Shown: piece after piece, positions 20,467-31,793 of the stretch | Layout of the letters: each line of letters opens with the position of its first letter | Position numbering within the stretch: position 1 is the first letter of the stretch | NCBI RefSeq assembly: GCF_002776525.5 | Contig: NC_045438.1 | Span: 147,166,095-147,230,094, forward strand | Source: Piliocolobus tephrosceles | Lineage: Eukaryota; Chordata; Mammalia; Primates; Cercopithecidae | DNA length: 64,000 bases | Direction of reading: 5' to 3' | The notes under the pieces: model-generated | What the model saw: the letters and a program-made list of their open reading frames with translations, nothing else | Databases searched by the model: none | Told to the model about the DNA's origin: nothing | Translations under genes and position numbers: made by a program

Positions 20467-20879
20467 ATAAAGGAATTCGCTTCCCAGCAACTGCAGATCC
20501 TGACACCTCCAAATGATAGTTCCTCCCTCCTCCCCGGAAGCCACCAGCTTAGATGCTCATGCCATCAAGCACACTATCCCCTCCCCTTCCCCACTGGCAT
20601 GACGTTCAAATCCCCTGGTCACCTTCCTAATTCCCAGCTAGGCTTTCCCCTTGGCTCACTGGCCCTCTCTGCTCTCCCCCCAGGGCCTGGCACATTGCCA
20701 GTGCCCAATGCAATCCTGAATGAAAGCATAAAGTAGGGCTGTGTGTGTTGTTGAGGTACATTCTAAAAAAAACCTTCTCACCCTACATTTGCTATTTCAA
20801 ATGAGGGTGGTGGGCTGCTACGCCCAACATGGCTAAATCTAGAAAGCATAACTGTGAGAAAAAGAAAGCAACTTCGCAG
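20467..20879. other. unique or ancient sequence
   Basis: Pyrimidine-rich part at 20500-20700. The last part (20685-20735) resembles a LINE2/MIR-type 3' end (cctggcacattgcc, caatgcaatcctgaatga), weakly. Confidence 0.3.
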
Positions 20880-21180
20880 GCATTCCTTGGCTCATCAAAG
20901 GCTGTCTTCTCCCTGTGTCTCCACATCATCTTCCCTCTGTACATCTCTGTCTCTTTATGGGGCATTCTTTCTATAAGGATACCAGTCATAGGGACCCCCC
21001 CACCTCCAGTATGACCACATCGTAACCTACCTGATTACATTTGCAATGGTCCTTTTTCCAAATAAGCTTATATTTTGAGGCCATGGGGGTTAGGATTTCA
21101 ACATATGAATTTGTGAACATATGGGTCCAACATATGAATTTGTGGTTGGGGGAGAGAATGATACTATTCAACCCATAAAA
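20880..21180 (-). mobile_element. MaLR-like LTR fragment, antisense
   Basis: Same family as 19404-19850, missing its start. It shows 'ataaggataccagtcata', 'gattacatttgcaatgg', 'ccaaataagcttatattttg' and 'ggggttaggatttcaacat', then a small duplication with acatatgaatttgtg twice (21102-21116 and 21130-21144), and ends with attcaacccataaa. Confidence 0.65.
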
Positions 21181-22159
21181 GATACATACAGTATCATAGG
21201 TAAAATTTCAAATTATATACAAATTCTTAAGACATATAAATGCATAGTGAAAGTACAAAAACGTGAATGGGAAGAAAAAGACCAACTTTAGCATACAGCT
21301 TCCCTCCAAGGAGGGAGAAAAGGAGGGAAATGGTGTCAAGAAGAGATCTGGAAAGGAGATTCAACCGTATTTTTTTACATTCAGTTCTTTTACAATACGA
21401 AGCAAATACAGCTAAATGTCAACATTTGTTAGGTGCCCATGGTGAGTACTATTTTATTCTCTGCTTTTTTCAGTTTGTTTATTTATCTGAGAAAATAGCA
21501 CTAGGGAAGAAATGCTCCTTGCTGTAATGAATACTCCACATTAGGACATGCTCAAATACAAGGTGACATTAATTTTGTTGAGGTAAAGACATCAAAGAGT
21601 GCCAAGAGGCAGGTGGCAGTAAGAAAGGACCACTACAAAGCGTTGAAACCAAGAGTCAGGCCAGACTGCGCGGGGATGGATGTGTCCCTCGTCAGGCCGC
21701 CAGTCACAGGAATTGGGAAATCAGGCAGGCTAATACAGGCAAAGAGGACGACAATGTTGTGAAAGAAGGGGATGCTGCCAAGGTCAGCGGAAAGGCAGGC
21801 GTGATGTAGGTGAGACCCGGGTGAGCTAGGTGTGGAAATGCAGTCCAAATAGACAGGCATCCAAGGTTCAAACTTGCTCCAGGAATAAGCCAAGAGTAGT
21901 TGCCAGAATAGGAATTCCATTGTCAAGCAGGACTGGGTTAGGAATTTTGCCTTAGAATTCTAGGGAGGAGGTTGAATTCCTACAACTTCACAACTGATAC
22001 TTGGAAAATGAATGACTGCAATTTAGCAAAGGTCCCAAACCAACTGGGCCCTGGGTGTTCACAGTTTTCCCTGCAGCCAAGGGCAACTACCTGGAGAAGG
22101 CAGAGGGGGAGCAGGGAGGTGGGATTAGTCCTGAGTCATCTCTGCCTAGTTGGAGAGGC
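21181..22159. other. unique sequence
   Basis: About 1 kb with no recognised repeat. A minus-strand frame at 21633-21926 (97 codons) has no signature. Confidence 0.4.
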
Positions 22160-22385
22160 CTTAACAGTTGCCGGGCCCAGAACGAAGCACTTTACTTACA
22201 TGCATTATCTCACGTAGTCCTTGCAACAACCCAGTGACATCAGTACTATAACCCCCATGTTAAAGATAAAGAAACAGGTGTAAAAAGGTAAGATAACTTG
22301 CCAATAACACAAAGCCCGTAGATGGAAAAACCGAGATCAAATCTCAAGACTGTTTGATTCCAGGCCCCACAATCTCAGTCCCTGT
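22160..22385 (+). repeat. MIR SINE
   Basis: Nearly complete MIR: gaagcactttacttacatgc, attatctcacgtagtcct, gcaacaacccagtgacatca, ataaagaaacaggtg, ataacttgccaataacaca, tttgattccaggcccc. Its 5' part is the likely source of the insert at 19572-19637. Confidence 0.85.
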
Positions 22386-22454
22386 GTTTTATGGTCCCTT
22401 TACAGTCACATAGAAAGTATTTGTTGATCACACCTTAAACAATGCGGAAATACA

Positions 22455-22560
22455 TATATTGAGTGTCAACCTGCTTCTGTTTCAGGGGCCAGAGATACAG
22501 CATTGAACAAGTCTGATAAGGTCTCCATCTTCATGTGTTCTAGGAAGCAGCTCACCATTC
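22455..22560 (+). repeat. possible L2/MIR relic
   Basis: agagatacagcattgaacaa and ggtctccatcttcatgtgttct resemble the 3' region of L2-type repeats. Weak. Confidence 0.35.
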
Positions 22561-22656
22561 GCATCCTAAATACTGTAGCAAATGTAGGAGTAGAGGATTT
22601 TTAGAACATGCTCCCATAAGCTTAGCTTGACACTTTTTTAAAAAAGTGTGTGCGGG

Positions 22657-22950
22657 GGCCGGGCATGGTGGCCCATGCCTGTAATCCGAGTACTTTGGAG
22701 GCCGAGGCAGGAGGCTTGCTTGAGCCCAGGGGTTCAAGACCAGCCTGATAACACAGTGAAACCCTAACTCTATAAAAAATAACAAAAGTTACCCAGGCAT
22801 GGTGGCACGTGCCTGTAATCCCAGCTACTTTAGGAGGCAAGGTGGGAGGATGGCTTGAGCCCAGGAGTTTGAGGCTGCAGTAAGATGTGATCACATCACT
22901 GCACTCCAGCCTGGGTGACAGAGTAAGGCCCTGTCTTAAAAAAAAAATAA
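22657..22950 (+). mobile_element. old Alu (AluJ-like) SINE
   Basis: Sense Alu with J-like features. TSD of the type aaaaagtgtgtg on both sides (near 22641 and 22950). Confidence 0.93.
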
Positions 22951-24609
22951 AAAGTGTGTGTGGAGATTGCAGGGGAAGAAGGTGTAATCAAAAGGTTGTA
23001 CCTGCAGGAGGCCCTGCGACATGGAAAGGCCAAGATTTCTAAAAGACACTTCTAATCATTTTTGATATGACAAAAGTGTAACGATGACCTTTGAGCTAAA
23101 AGGAAAATAAGGAGGCTCGTTCCGATGGAAGGCCCACCGACAGCGAGACCATGGCCCGGCCGAGGCAGACGGTTGGTTATTATTCTAGCCCAGGGAGAAA
23201 AAAGTCAATTCAAAAATTGCTTGTTCATGTCATGGTAAATCCTTAATGCTTTTAATGAAAATTCTTCTCCTTCATGAAATATTTTCTATTTTAAAGAAGA
23301 ACAGCAAATTAATACAGCGTTTCCAATAGCCTCTAAGTCAGGTTTAATTGGGGCAATTCCCTCCAGTGATTTGAACGAAAGATGACATTCGTCTTCATTG
23401 CCTGGGTGGAATGTTAAACTGGAAGCAGGGATGAAATGTCAAGGTAAAATAATGCTAATAATTATTCTGAATGTTACATTCTCCTTGACCTTGGAATGTA
23501 AAGGGCCAAAATGAAGGCTTTTTGTCAAAAGTCAAGAAGTCATCTAGAGACGCTGCTGACATTTATGATTAATGTAATCTGGGATTATTAGGAGAGAAAT
23601 GAAGAATATGATTAGCTTCCAGTATCTTGGTAATTCATTTTTATATTATGATAGAAACCATATAGTATATGGACATAAAAAGAGATGACATGCTGTGGAT
23701 AATCCTAATCTCTAGAAATTTAAAGAGGAAACCTCTAAAGATAAGTAAAGACTTTTTAATTAAAGCAGCAGTGACCAAATAATTAAATTGATAGCTCTGC
23801 AGTAAAAGAGGGTAGAAAATGACCTCAGTCTAAGGAAAGATAATGATTTCTTATGCATAGCACACATGTGCACACAAAAGAAATCAAGACTCTATCTGCT
23901 GGGTCCCGTCGCTTCAGAGAATTTTCTGGTTCATTTGCAGTGACAAGAGAGACTGAGTGCAGCTCAGGGAAGGCTCCCCGGCACCGTGCCCTGAGCTGGC
24001 AACTCAGGCTGCCCCTGAAAAATGACTGTGGCTGACAGCAAAGCACCTCTGTAAAGCGGAAAGATGGCTTTCGGAATTTGTTGGGGAAAAATGCAGCTTC
24101 TGTTTTAAATAAAGCTTTTGGTCCAAAGCCCAAGCTGGGAAAAGTGCAAAGGTGAAAGGACCCTGCTCTTTGTGACCCAGTTTCCCTGATCCGCAGCCAC
24201 ACCCTCTGCACATTCATCTCAATGCTCTCCCCTCCTCCCACTCAGCCTGGAAGCTGAAAGGCAGCGGGGAGGGGGCAGGGGCATTGATTCTTAGAAAGAA
24301 ACAAAATAGGAAGACTTGCATACAAATGAAAATGAAAGCAAAAGGGGGAAACAGGCTTTTGAGAGAGTAGGAAATAGAAAATATTTAACTCACCTATTTA
24401 AAAATTGAAAACCGGAACTAGGAAGCTTTACACCACACAATCAAGCGATATATACAATTCTCATGTATGCCCAAACAGCAAACAGTAGGTACCATATAGA
24501 TGATACATTACATGTACAGTAATTACGTCCTCAGGTTTTTCCCCAACAGGGACAGATGAGAGACAGCAAGGGAGCAGATAAAAAAGAGGTGAGAAAAGGT
24601 GAGGAGATA
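22951..24609. other. 1.65-kb repeat-free block
   Basis: No mobile element recognised. It opens with a local CpG cluster (23115-23172) around an ATG in strong Kozak context at 23151. It continues into AT-rich sequence (23200-23800) with many homeodomain-type TAAT cores and paired taatct/ggatta sites near 23575-23590. A 138-codon minus-strand frame (23825-24241) is the longest repeat-free frame of this block and carries no family signature. It is a candidate conserved regulatory block. Confidence 0.4.
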
Positions 24610-24907
24610 GGCCGGGCACTGTGGCTCACGCCTATTATCCCAGCACTCTGGGAGGCTGAGGCAGGTGGATCACTTGAAGTCAGGAGTTCAAGACCAGTCT
24701 GGTCAACGTGGTGAAACTGTCTCTACTAAAAATATACAATTAGCCGGGCATGGTGGCGGGCGCCTGTAATCCCAGCTACTTGGGAGGCTGAGGCATGAGA
24801 ATTGCCTGAACCCGGGAGGCAGAGGTTGCAGTGAGCCGAGATCGTGCCACCACACTCCAGTCTGAGCAACAGAGTGAGACTCTGTCTCAAAAAATAAAAA
24901 AAAAAAA
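24610..24907 (+). mobile_element. Alu SINE
   Basis: Full-length sense Alu. TSD of the type gaaaaggtgaggag (left) and gaaaagatgaggag (right). Confidence 0.95.
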
Positions 24908-25548
24908 TGAAAAGAAAAGATGAGGAGGGACAATAAGGGGAAAAGGCAGTGTGGAAAGGGGAGTGGGGAGAAGGAGAAAGCACAGAGAAGAGAGACCCCC
25001 ATGGAGGGGCTTTTGTACATCCTGGTATACATCGGAAGTGCTTTTGATAGCTTTTGATTTGCTCTCTGGTAACTGAGGACAGATTCTCTGGTTTGAAGCC
25101 TTGCTCTCTGTGTCTGCATGTTGGTGCATACATCTGCACGTTCCCTGCCAAGAGAAAAGCTCGCTGTTCTTCGGGTCTCTACTGTCTGCAGAAAGCTGCA
25201 GTCATTTAGCATTGCAATAACCCAGAGGAAGATAAGAGAGGCACTATTTGAGGGGAGTCACAAGAGCATTTTTTATGTTGCATGTTGTGTTTGTGAAAAC
25301 AAATGAAAGTAATATACTTGCAAAATCCCAATAAGGTTGAGAAAATGTTTGGAAATCTTGCTAAATCAATACAGCCCACATGGGGACTTCAGAAAACTTT
25401 AAAGCATCTGGAATCTAAGATGTGGCAGTAATCCCAATTTGTCCTACTCATTCGGACCCCCCAGATGTTGCTGTCTTAGATAAACACACTTCTGAACGGA
25501 CAACACCAAACCTTAAAAGGCATAGCCACAGTCAACACTGAAAAGAGG
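24908..25548. other. unique sequence
   Basis: Purine-rich first 100 bp, then unique sequence. A long minus-strand frame reaching 25212 is mostly Alu read-through. Confidence 0.4.
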
Positions 25549-26085
25549 TGAATGGTGTATGCACCACATTTTTTTTTTTTTTTTTGTCAGACTCATCATT
25601 GACAGGCACACGTAGGTTGATTCTGTGTCTTTGCTACTGTGAATCATGCTGCGATGAACAAACGAGTGCATGTGTCCTTTTGGTAGAACAGTTTATATTC
25701 CTTTTGGTATATATGCAATAATGAGATTTCTGGGTCGAGTGGTAGCTCATGTCCTTTGTAGCAACATGAATGCTGCTGGAGACCATTATCCCAAGCAAAC
25801 TAACCCCAAAACAGAAAGCCACAGACTGCATGTTCTCACGTATAAGTGGGAGCTAAACAACAGGTACAGATGGACACAAAGATGAGAACATCGATGCTGG
25901 GGACTCCTAGTTGGGGACAGAGGTAGGGGACAAGGGCTGAAAAACTACCTACTGGGTATTATGCCCACTACCTGGGTGACGGGATCATTCATACCCCAAA
26001 CCTCCAGGTCACACAACATACCCATGTAACAAACCTGTATATGTATCCCCTGAACCTAAAATCAAAGTTGAAGAAAATATATATA
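25549..26085 (+). mobile_element. twin-primed (5'-inverted) L1 insertion
   Basis: Two L1 pieces in opposite orientation. 25549-25746 is antisense ORF2 sequence from just upstream of the last codons (ggtatatatgcaataatgag, tttgctactgtgaatcatgc). From 25747 to the A/T-rich tail near 26085 it is sense: ORF2 end, 3' UTR and the ...cctgtatatgtatcccctgaac end. The break points are adjacent in L1, with about 35 bp lost. That arrangement is the hallmark of twin priming during retrotransposition. A T-run at 25570-25586 lies inside the antisense piece. Confidence 0.9.
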
Positions 26086-26429
26086 ATATATATAAAATCC
26101 ATGTAATTAAGTATATGTCTATATCATCCTTGAGGAGAAATAGAAGATGGACCTAAAGGAGGAGAAGCCAGAACTTCATCCCCATGTGGATGGGGAGCTC
26201 TGATCCTCTCCAACTCCCCAAGAATTCTGAAAAATCATCACATTGTGTGAATTCCAATTCAGTTTGACTATATGATTTTTACGATCGCCAAGGCTTATGT
26301 GGTAATTAACTACTAAACTAAAAGATTTCCTCCATTTAACATCAATAGAAAATCCATCTCCATTTCAAAAAGAAGAAAAATCAATGCTCTGATATCTGTA
26401 AACACTGGCATTCCTTAAAACAGTTTGTA
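26086..26429. other. unique sequence
   Basis: AT-rich with a TATATA tract at its start (26082-26095). Nothing recognised. Confidence 0.4.
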
Positions 26430-26722
26430 GGCTGAGCACTGTGGCTCATGCCTGTAATTCCAGCAATTAGAGAGGCCGAGGCAAGAGGATTGCTTGAGTT
26501 CAGGAATTCAAGACCAGCCTGGGTGACATAGTAAGACCTTGTCTGTACCAGAAAAAAAAAAAATTATCTGGGCATTATGGCACATGCCTGTGGTCCCAGC
26601 TACTTGGGAGGCTGAGGCAGGAGGATGGCTTGAACCCAGGAGTTCGAGGCTGCAGTGAGCCATGATTGCACCATTGCACTCTAGCCTGGGTGACAAAGCC
26701 AAACTCTATCTCAAAAACATAA
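26430..26722 (+). mobile_element. old Alu (AluJ-like) SINE
   Basis: Sense Alu flanked by aacagtttgta (26419-26429) and aacagattgta (from 26726). Confidence 0.93.
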
Positions 26723-26736
26723 AATAACAGATTGTA

Positions 26737-26933
26737 AATCGTATAAAATCTTACAGGTAAACATCTCAATACTTAAAAGGGATATTCTGTTTACAATTTA
26801 AAATTATACTCTCCAGCCTGATAAACTCTCTTAATCATTGATTTGGCCCTGAAAGAATCTCAGTTGTTTCCAAACATCAAGTTAACTTTCAAGGACAAAG
26901 ATTTGTCAGTTTTACTATTTTAAAAAATCTGAT
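26737..26933. other. unique sequence
   Basis: AT-rich, nothing recognised. Confidence 0.4.
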
Positions 26934-27225
26934 CACGCTGTAATCCCACTACTTTGGGAGACTGAGGCAGGCAGATCACGAGGTAAGGAGTTCGAGACCA
27001 GCCTGGCCAACACAGTGAAACCCCATCTCCACTAAAAAAAAAAAAAAAAAAAAAAAAGCTAGGTGTGGTGACAGACACCTGTAATCCCAGCTACTCAGGA
27101 AGCTGAGGCAGGAGAATCACTTGAACCCGGGAAAGGTGGGGGTTGCAGTGAGCTGAGATCACACCACTGCACTCCAGCCCAGGTGACAATGTGAGACTCC
27201 GTCTCAAAAAGAAAAAAAAAAAAAA
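26934..27225 (+). mobile_element. Alu SINE, 5'-truncated, with central poly(A)
   Basis: Starts directly at the ctgtaatccc block, lacking about 25 bp of the 5' end. A 24-A run (27034-27057) replaces the usual short A-rich segment in the left part, and there is an A-tail at the end. Confidence 0.93.
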
Positions 27226-28139
27226 CAGACAAGTTCTGACAGCATTTTTAAAAAACAGTCAAAACTGGCTTCAACTACAGAAACATTTGAGCAACATTGT
27301 TTTAATAAGATTATAGTCTCAGAAAATGATGAGGTGGCAGAGGTTCTTGGGATATAATTTCTAACATGCATATTTTTAAAAAATCAGACTCGTGATGCAT
27401 TGGATGATGGCAGAGCAAGGCAGAGATTATATGTATATATTTCATGCACTAGAGACATTGTCAAAATTCTAACGCAATGCTCCTAGAATCTCATTATTCT
27501 TGAGGTTATCAGTCAAACGAAATGCAATTATAATACACGCAAACTAGCCACAATATAACCAACCACTCTGTTTGGTTTCACTTTTATATAACATAGAGAA
27601 AGTGATAGTATTTCTTTGGTTCGTTTTCTAAACTTCTGCTGCTTAAAAAATGACACCAATTTGGATACATTAATATATATTAATGCAAGATCCCATTAAA
27701 AAGTCATAGAGAAAGATCAATTACTTTTGTTTCTGACAACACATCTTTTCCTAGCTAGCCCATAATAGCTTCAACCACATCAGAAAAAAAGCAAGATAAT
27801 AGTTCCAGTCTATACTGCTGAGTCTCCTATGGTTCACTAAATATATTCTGCAAATTGCAAAAGGTGGTTTATAAAAGCCAACAGTGAAACATAAAATATT
27901 GGGTGTGGTGATAAATATTCTGCAAGAAAACTTACTGTTAGAATTAAATACATTGCATCAGCATCAGTACCAATTACCCAGTTACACAATACACTTTGAA
28001 ACACTGTTGGCCAGTAATACCACTTACTGCAGTGTGAGGGCTGCAGAATAAAGTTCAGCTATGTCCAACATTGAAAAAACCAATCAAGAGACAAAGGGGA
28101 ATAGAAAATGTCTTGATTCTCCTCAATGAATATCTAACC
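27226..28139. other. AT-rich unique sequence
   Basis: About 0.9 kb with no recognised element or frame. Confidence 0.4.
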
Positions 28140-28171
28140 TGAAGGCATTTTAAAAAAAATACCTTTATTGA

Positions 28172-28495
28172 GGTCAGGCTCAGTAGCTCACACGTAATCC
28201 CAGTACTTTGGGAGGTCGAGGCTGGTAGATCACTTGAGCCCAGGAGTTCGAGACCAGCCTGGTCAACATGGCAAACCCCTATCTCTACTAAAAACACAAA
28301 AAAATTAACTGGGTGTGGTGATGCATACCTGCAATCCCAGCTACTTGGGAGGCTGAGACATGAGAATCACTGGAACCCAGGAGGCGGAGGTTGCAGTGAT
28401 CTGAGATTGTGCCACTGCATTCCAGCCTGAGCAACAGAGCAAGACTCTGTCTCAATAAATAAATATATATATAAATAAATAAAATAATAATAAAA
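28172..28495 (+). mobile_element. Alu SINE inside old L1
   Basis: Sense Alu with an (AAAT)/(AT)-rich tail. The L1 flanks taccttattga-type and agctttactgaag are consistent with target-site duplication of the L1 sequence. Confidence 0.9.
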
Positions 28496-28840
28496 CATAG
28501 CTTTACTGAAGTATAATGTACACAAAATTCACCCAGGATAAGTGAGAATTCAATTATTTTTGGTAAATTTATGTAGTTGTGTAATTATTACACCACCACC
28601 ATGACCCAATTCTAGAACATTTCCAAGAAGTTTTGCAGTGCCTAGTTGCAGTCAATCTTCATTCCCTATCCCAGTTGCAGGCAAACATTGGCATGTTTTC
28701 TATCTCTATGGAATTGCCTTTTCTGGACATCTCACATAAATTGAATCATGTCTTTCCTGATTGCCTTTTTTTACTTAGCATAATGTTTTCAAGGTTCATG
28801 TAATGTGTATTGATAGTTCATTTTTCAAATTGCTGAATTT

Positions 28841-29012
28841 ACAGCTACTCAGGAGCTGAGGCAGGAGAATGGCGTCAGCCTGGGAGGTGGAGCTTGCAGT
28901 GAGCCGAGATCGTGCCACCGCACTCCAGCCTGGGCGACAGAATGAGACCCCAACTCAAAAAAAAATAAAATAAAATAAAATAAAATAAAATAAAATAAAA
29001 TAAAATAAAATA
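28841..29012 (+). mobile_element. 5'-truncated Alu with TSD
   Basis: Only the right part of Alu from the agctactcaggagctgagg block is present, followed by an (AAAAT)n tail. TSD aaattgctgaatt lies on both sides (28828-28840 and 29013-29025). The TSD shows a genuine truncated retroposition and not a later deletion. Confidence 0.94.
28966..29012 (+). repeat. (AAAAT)n microsatellite
   Basis: About nine AAAAT units, the tail of the truncated Alu. Confidence 0.95.
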
Positions 29013-30305
29013 AATTGCTGAATTAAAAAATATGAATAAATAAGATTTCATTGTATGGATATATTACATTTTGTCTAGCCATCCATTTTATCTGTCCCAG
29101 CTGATGGACATTTGGGATGTTTTCAGTTTGGAGTTATTATAAATAATGATGTTATGAACATTCACATTCAAGTCTTTGTGTGAACACACATTTTCATTTC
29201 TCTTGGGTAAATAAATACACTAGGGTGGAATCACTGAGTTGTATGTCAAGCCTATGTTTAATCTTTAAAGAAAATGTCAAATTATTTTCTCAAGTGGCTG
29301 TACCATTTTACATACCCGCCACTGTATCAAGGTTCCAGTGTCTACGCATCCTCACCGACACTTGGTATTGTCAAACTTTCTAATTATAGCCATTCTAGTG
29401 GGCGCATAGTGGTAACTTACTGTGGCTTTAATTTGCGTTTCCCAAAGGGAAATGTAAGTACTGGTGTTGAATACCTTTCCAAGTACTTGTTAGCTATTAG
29501 TATATCTTCTTTAGTGAAATGGTCATTTAAATTGTCTGCCAACTTTCTAGGGTTGTTGTCTTCTTATTGTGTTGTAAGAGAGTTTTAAAAAAATATTGTA
29601 GATAAAAGCCCTCTATCAGATATACAAATAAATGCAAATATAGGATTTGCAGTGAGAGAGAGAGACACTGAGTGTAAATTATCAAATCGGATTTGCAAAT
29701 ATTTTCTGATTCTGTGGTTTGTCTTTTTATTTTCTTAATTGGGTCTTTTGAAGAGCAAAGGTTTTTAATTTTGATGAAGCCCAAATTATTATTTTTTAAA
29801 ATTGATTATGACTTTGTGTCCCTTTAAGAAACCATTGGCTAACCCAAGGTTACAAACATTTTTTTCTTTGTTTTTGTTTCAACATTTTAGAATGCTAGCT
29901 CTTGCATTTAAGTCTATGATCCATTTGGAGTTGATTTTTGTATATGGTGTAAGGTTTAGGTGGAGGTTTCCAGTTGTTTTCTTCCTATGAAGGAAATTGA
30001 CAATTATTCCAGCACCATTTGTTGAAAAGATTGTTCTTCTCTCACTGAACTGGCTTTGCACTATGATCAAAAATCAGTAGATCATAAATGTAAGAATTTA
30101 TTTCTGTACTCTAAATTTTGTTCCATTAATCTATACGTTTATCCTATGCCAATCCTACAGTCTTAGCTGTTGTGCCTTTATAGTAGAAAAGAAAATTGGG
30201 TAGTGTAAGTTATTCAACTTGACTCTTCTTTTAAAACATTGTTTTGACAATTTTACGTCCTTTGCATCTTCATATACAATTTAAGATCCGTTTGCCAATT
30301 CCTAC

Positions 30306-30330
30306 AAAAAAAAAAAAAAAAAAAAAAAAA
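30306..30330 (+). repeat. 25-A mononucleotide run inside L1
   Basis: Expanded from a short A-run of the antisense ORF2 (RT region). It is not a retroposon tail. Confidence 0.9.
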
Positions 30331-31467
30331 GCCTGATGAGACTTTGACAGGAGGGTGTTGAATCTACAGATCAATTTAGGGAGCATTGTCATCTTAACAA
30401 TTGAGTGTTCCCATAAATGAGCATGGAATGTGTCTCCATTTATTTAGATCTTAAATTTCTGTCAATAATGTTTTTAATTTTCAGTGTAAAAGACATGCTT
30501 TTTTTGTTAATTTTTTTCTAAGTAACCTCTTCTTTTGGAAACTACTATGAATAGAATTGCTTCCCAGTTCCATTTTTGGATTTTTGTTGCTATTATAGAA
30601 AAACAATTGATTTATGTATAGTGATATTTTATCTAGGAATATTGCTAAACATTATTAGTTCTGGTAGCTCTTTACCAGAGATTCTTTCTGGTAGATTCTT
30701 TAGTAGAGTTTTCTACATGTAGGATTATGTTGTCTGCAAACAAAGGCAGACAATGTAAGTATAAGTGTATTTCTTAAGTATAGAAAAGTATACTTTACAA
30801 TCTAGATGTCTTTAATTTCTTTTTACTTTATTTAACTAGCTAAAATTCCAGTGTGATGTAGTCTAGGAATGGTGAAAGCATTCAGTTCACTATTAAGTAT
30901 TATGTTAGTTTCAGATTTTTCATATATGCCCTTTATCGAGTTGAAGAATCCCCTTTTTATTCCTTGTTTACTGTGAGCTTTTATAATGAATGGGTGTTGG
31001 ATTTTGTCAAATGTTTTTTTTTTCTCTGTATTTCATAAGATTATCATTAATTAAGCATGTAGGTTTGGTCTTTATTATAAATATGCTATGTTACATTAAT
31101 TTATTTTTGGATGTTAAACCAACCTTGTTTTCCTGTAATAAATCCCATTTGGTCATGATGTATTATGTTTCTTTATAAATTCCATTTCTTTATAGATTCA
31201 GCTAAGTTCAGGTTGCTAAATTTTTGAAAGACTTTTGCATATATATTCATGAAGAATATTGGCCTGTTGTTTTCTTTTCTTGTTCTTACTTAGCTTTGGT
31301 ATCAGGTAATACCAGCTTCAGAATGAGTTAGGAAGTGTTCTTCTCCTCTATTTTCTGAAAGAATTTGTCTAAAATTTGTATTATTTCTTGTTTAAATCAA
31401 TGGTAGAATTTGCCAGTAAATACATTTGGGATTGGGATTTTCTTTGCAGAAAGGTTTTTAGCTACTA

Positions 31468-31793
31468 CAGGTTGAGCAATCCTAATCTGAAAATCCAAAA
31501 TCTGAAATGCTCCAAAATCGGAAACATCTTGAGCACCAACATGATGTCACCAGTGGAAAATTTCATGCCTGAACTCATGTGATGAGTCACATATATTATT
31601 TAAAATACTGTATAAAATTACCTCCAAGCTATGTGTATAAGGTGTATATGAAACATGATGAATTTCATGTTTGGACTTGGGTCCCATTCCCAGGATATCT
31701 CATTATGTATGTGCAAATATTCCAAAATGAAAAAAAACTCAAATCTGAAACACTTCTGGTTCCAAGTATTTTGAATAAGGAATACTCAACCTG
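31468..31793 (-). mobile_element. MER44/Tigger7-like DNA transposon
   Basis: A 326-bp element starting caggttgagcaatcc and ending ggaatactcaacctg, i.e. inverted terminal repeats of about 25 bp. It is flanked by TA on both sides (31466-31467 and 31794-31795). The internal tctgaaatgctccaaaatc and aaatattccaaaatg blocks match the MER44 group. It is non-autonomous and inserted into the old L1. Confidence 0.85.

Noticed and set aside
20278..20736. 152-codon + frame
   Set aside because: Its first half is a MER5A-like element. The rest has no family signature.
24703..25212. 169- and 141-codon minus-strand frames
   Set aside because: The downstream halves are standard Alu read-through peptides. The upstream part has no signature.
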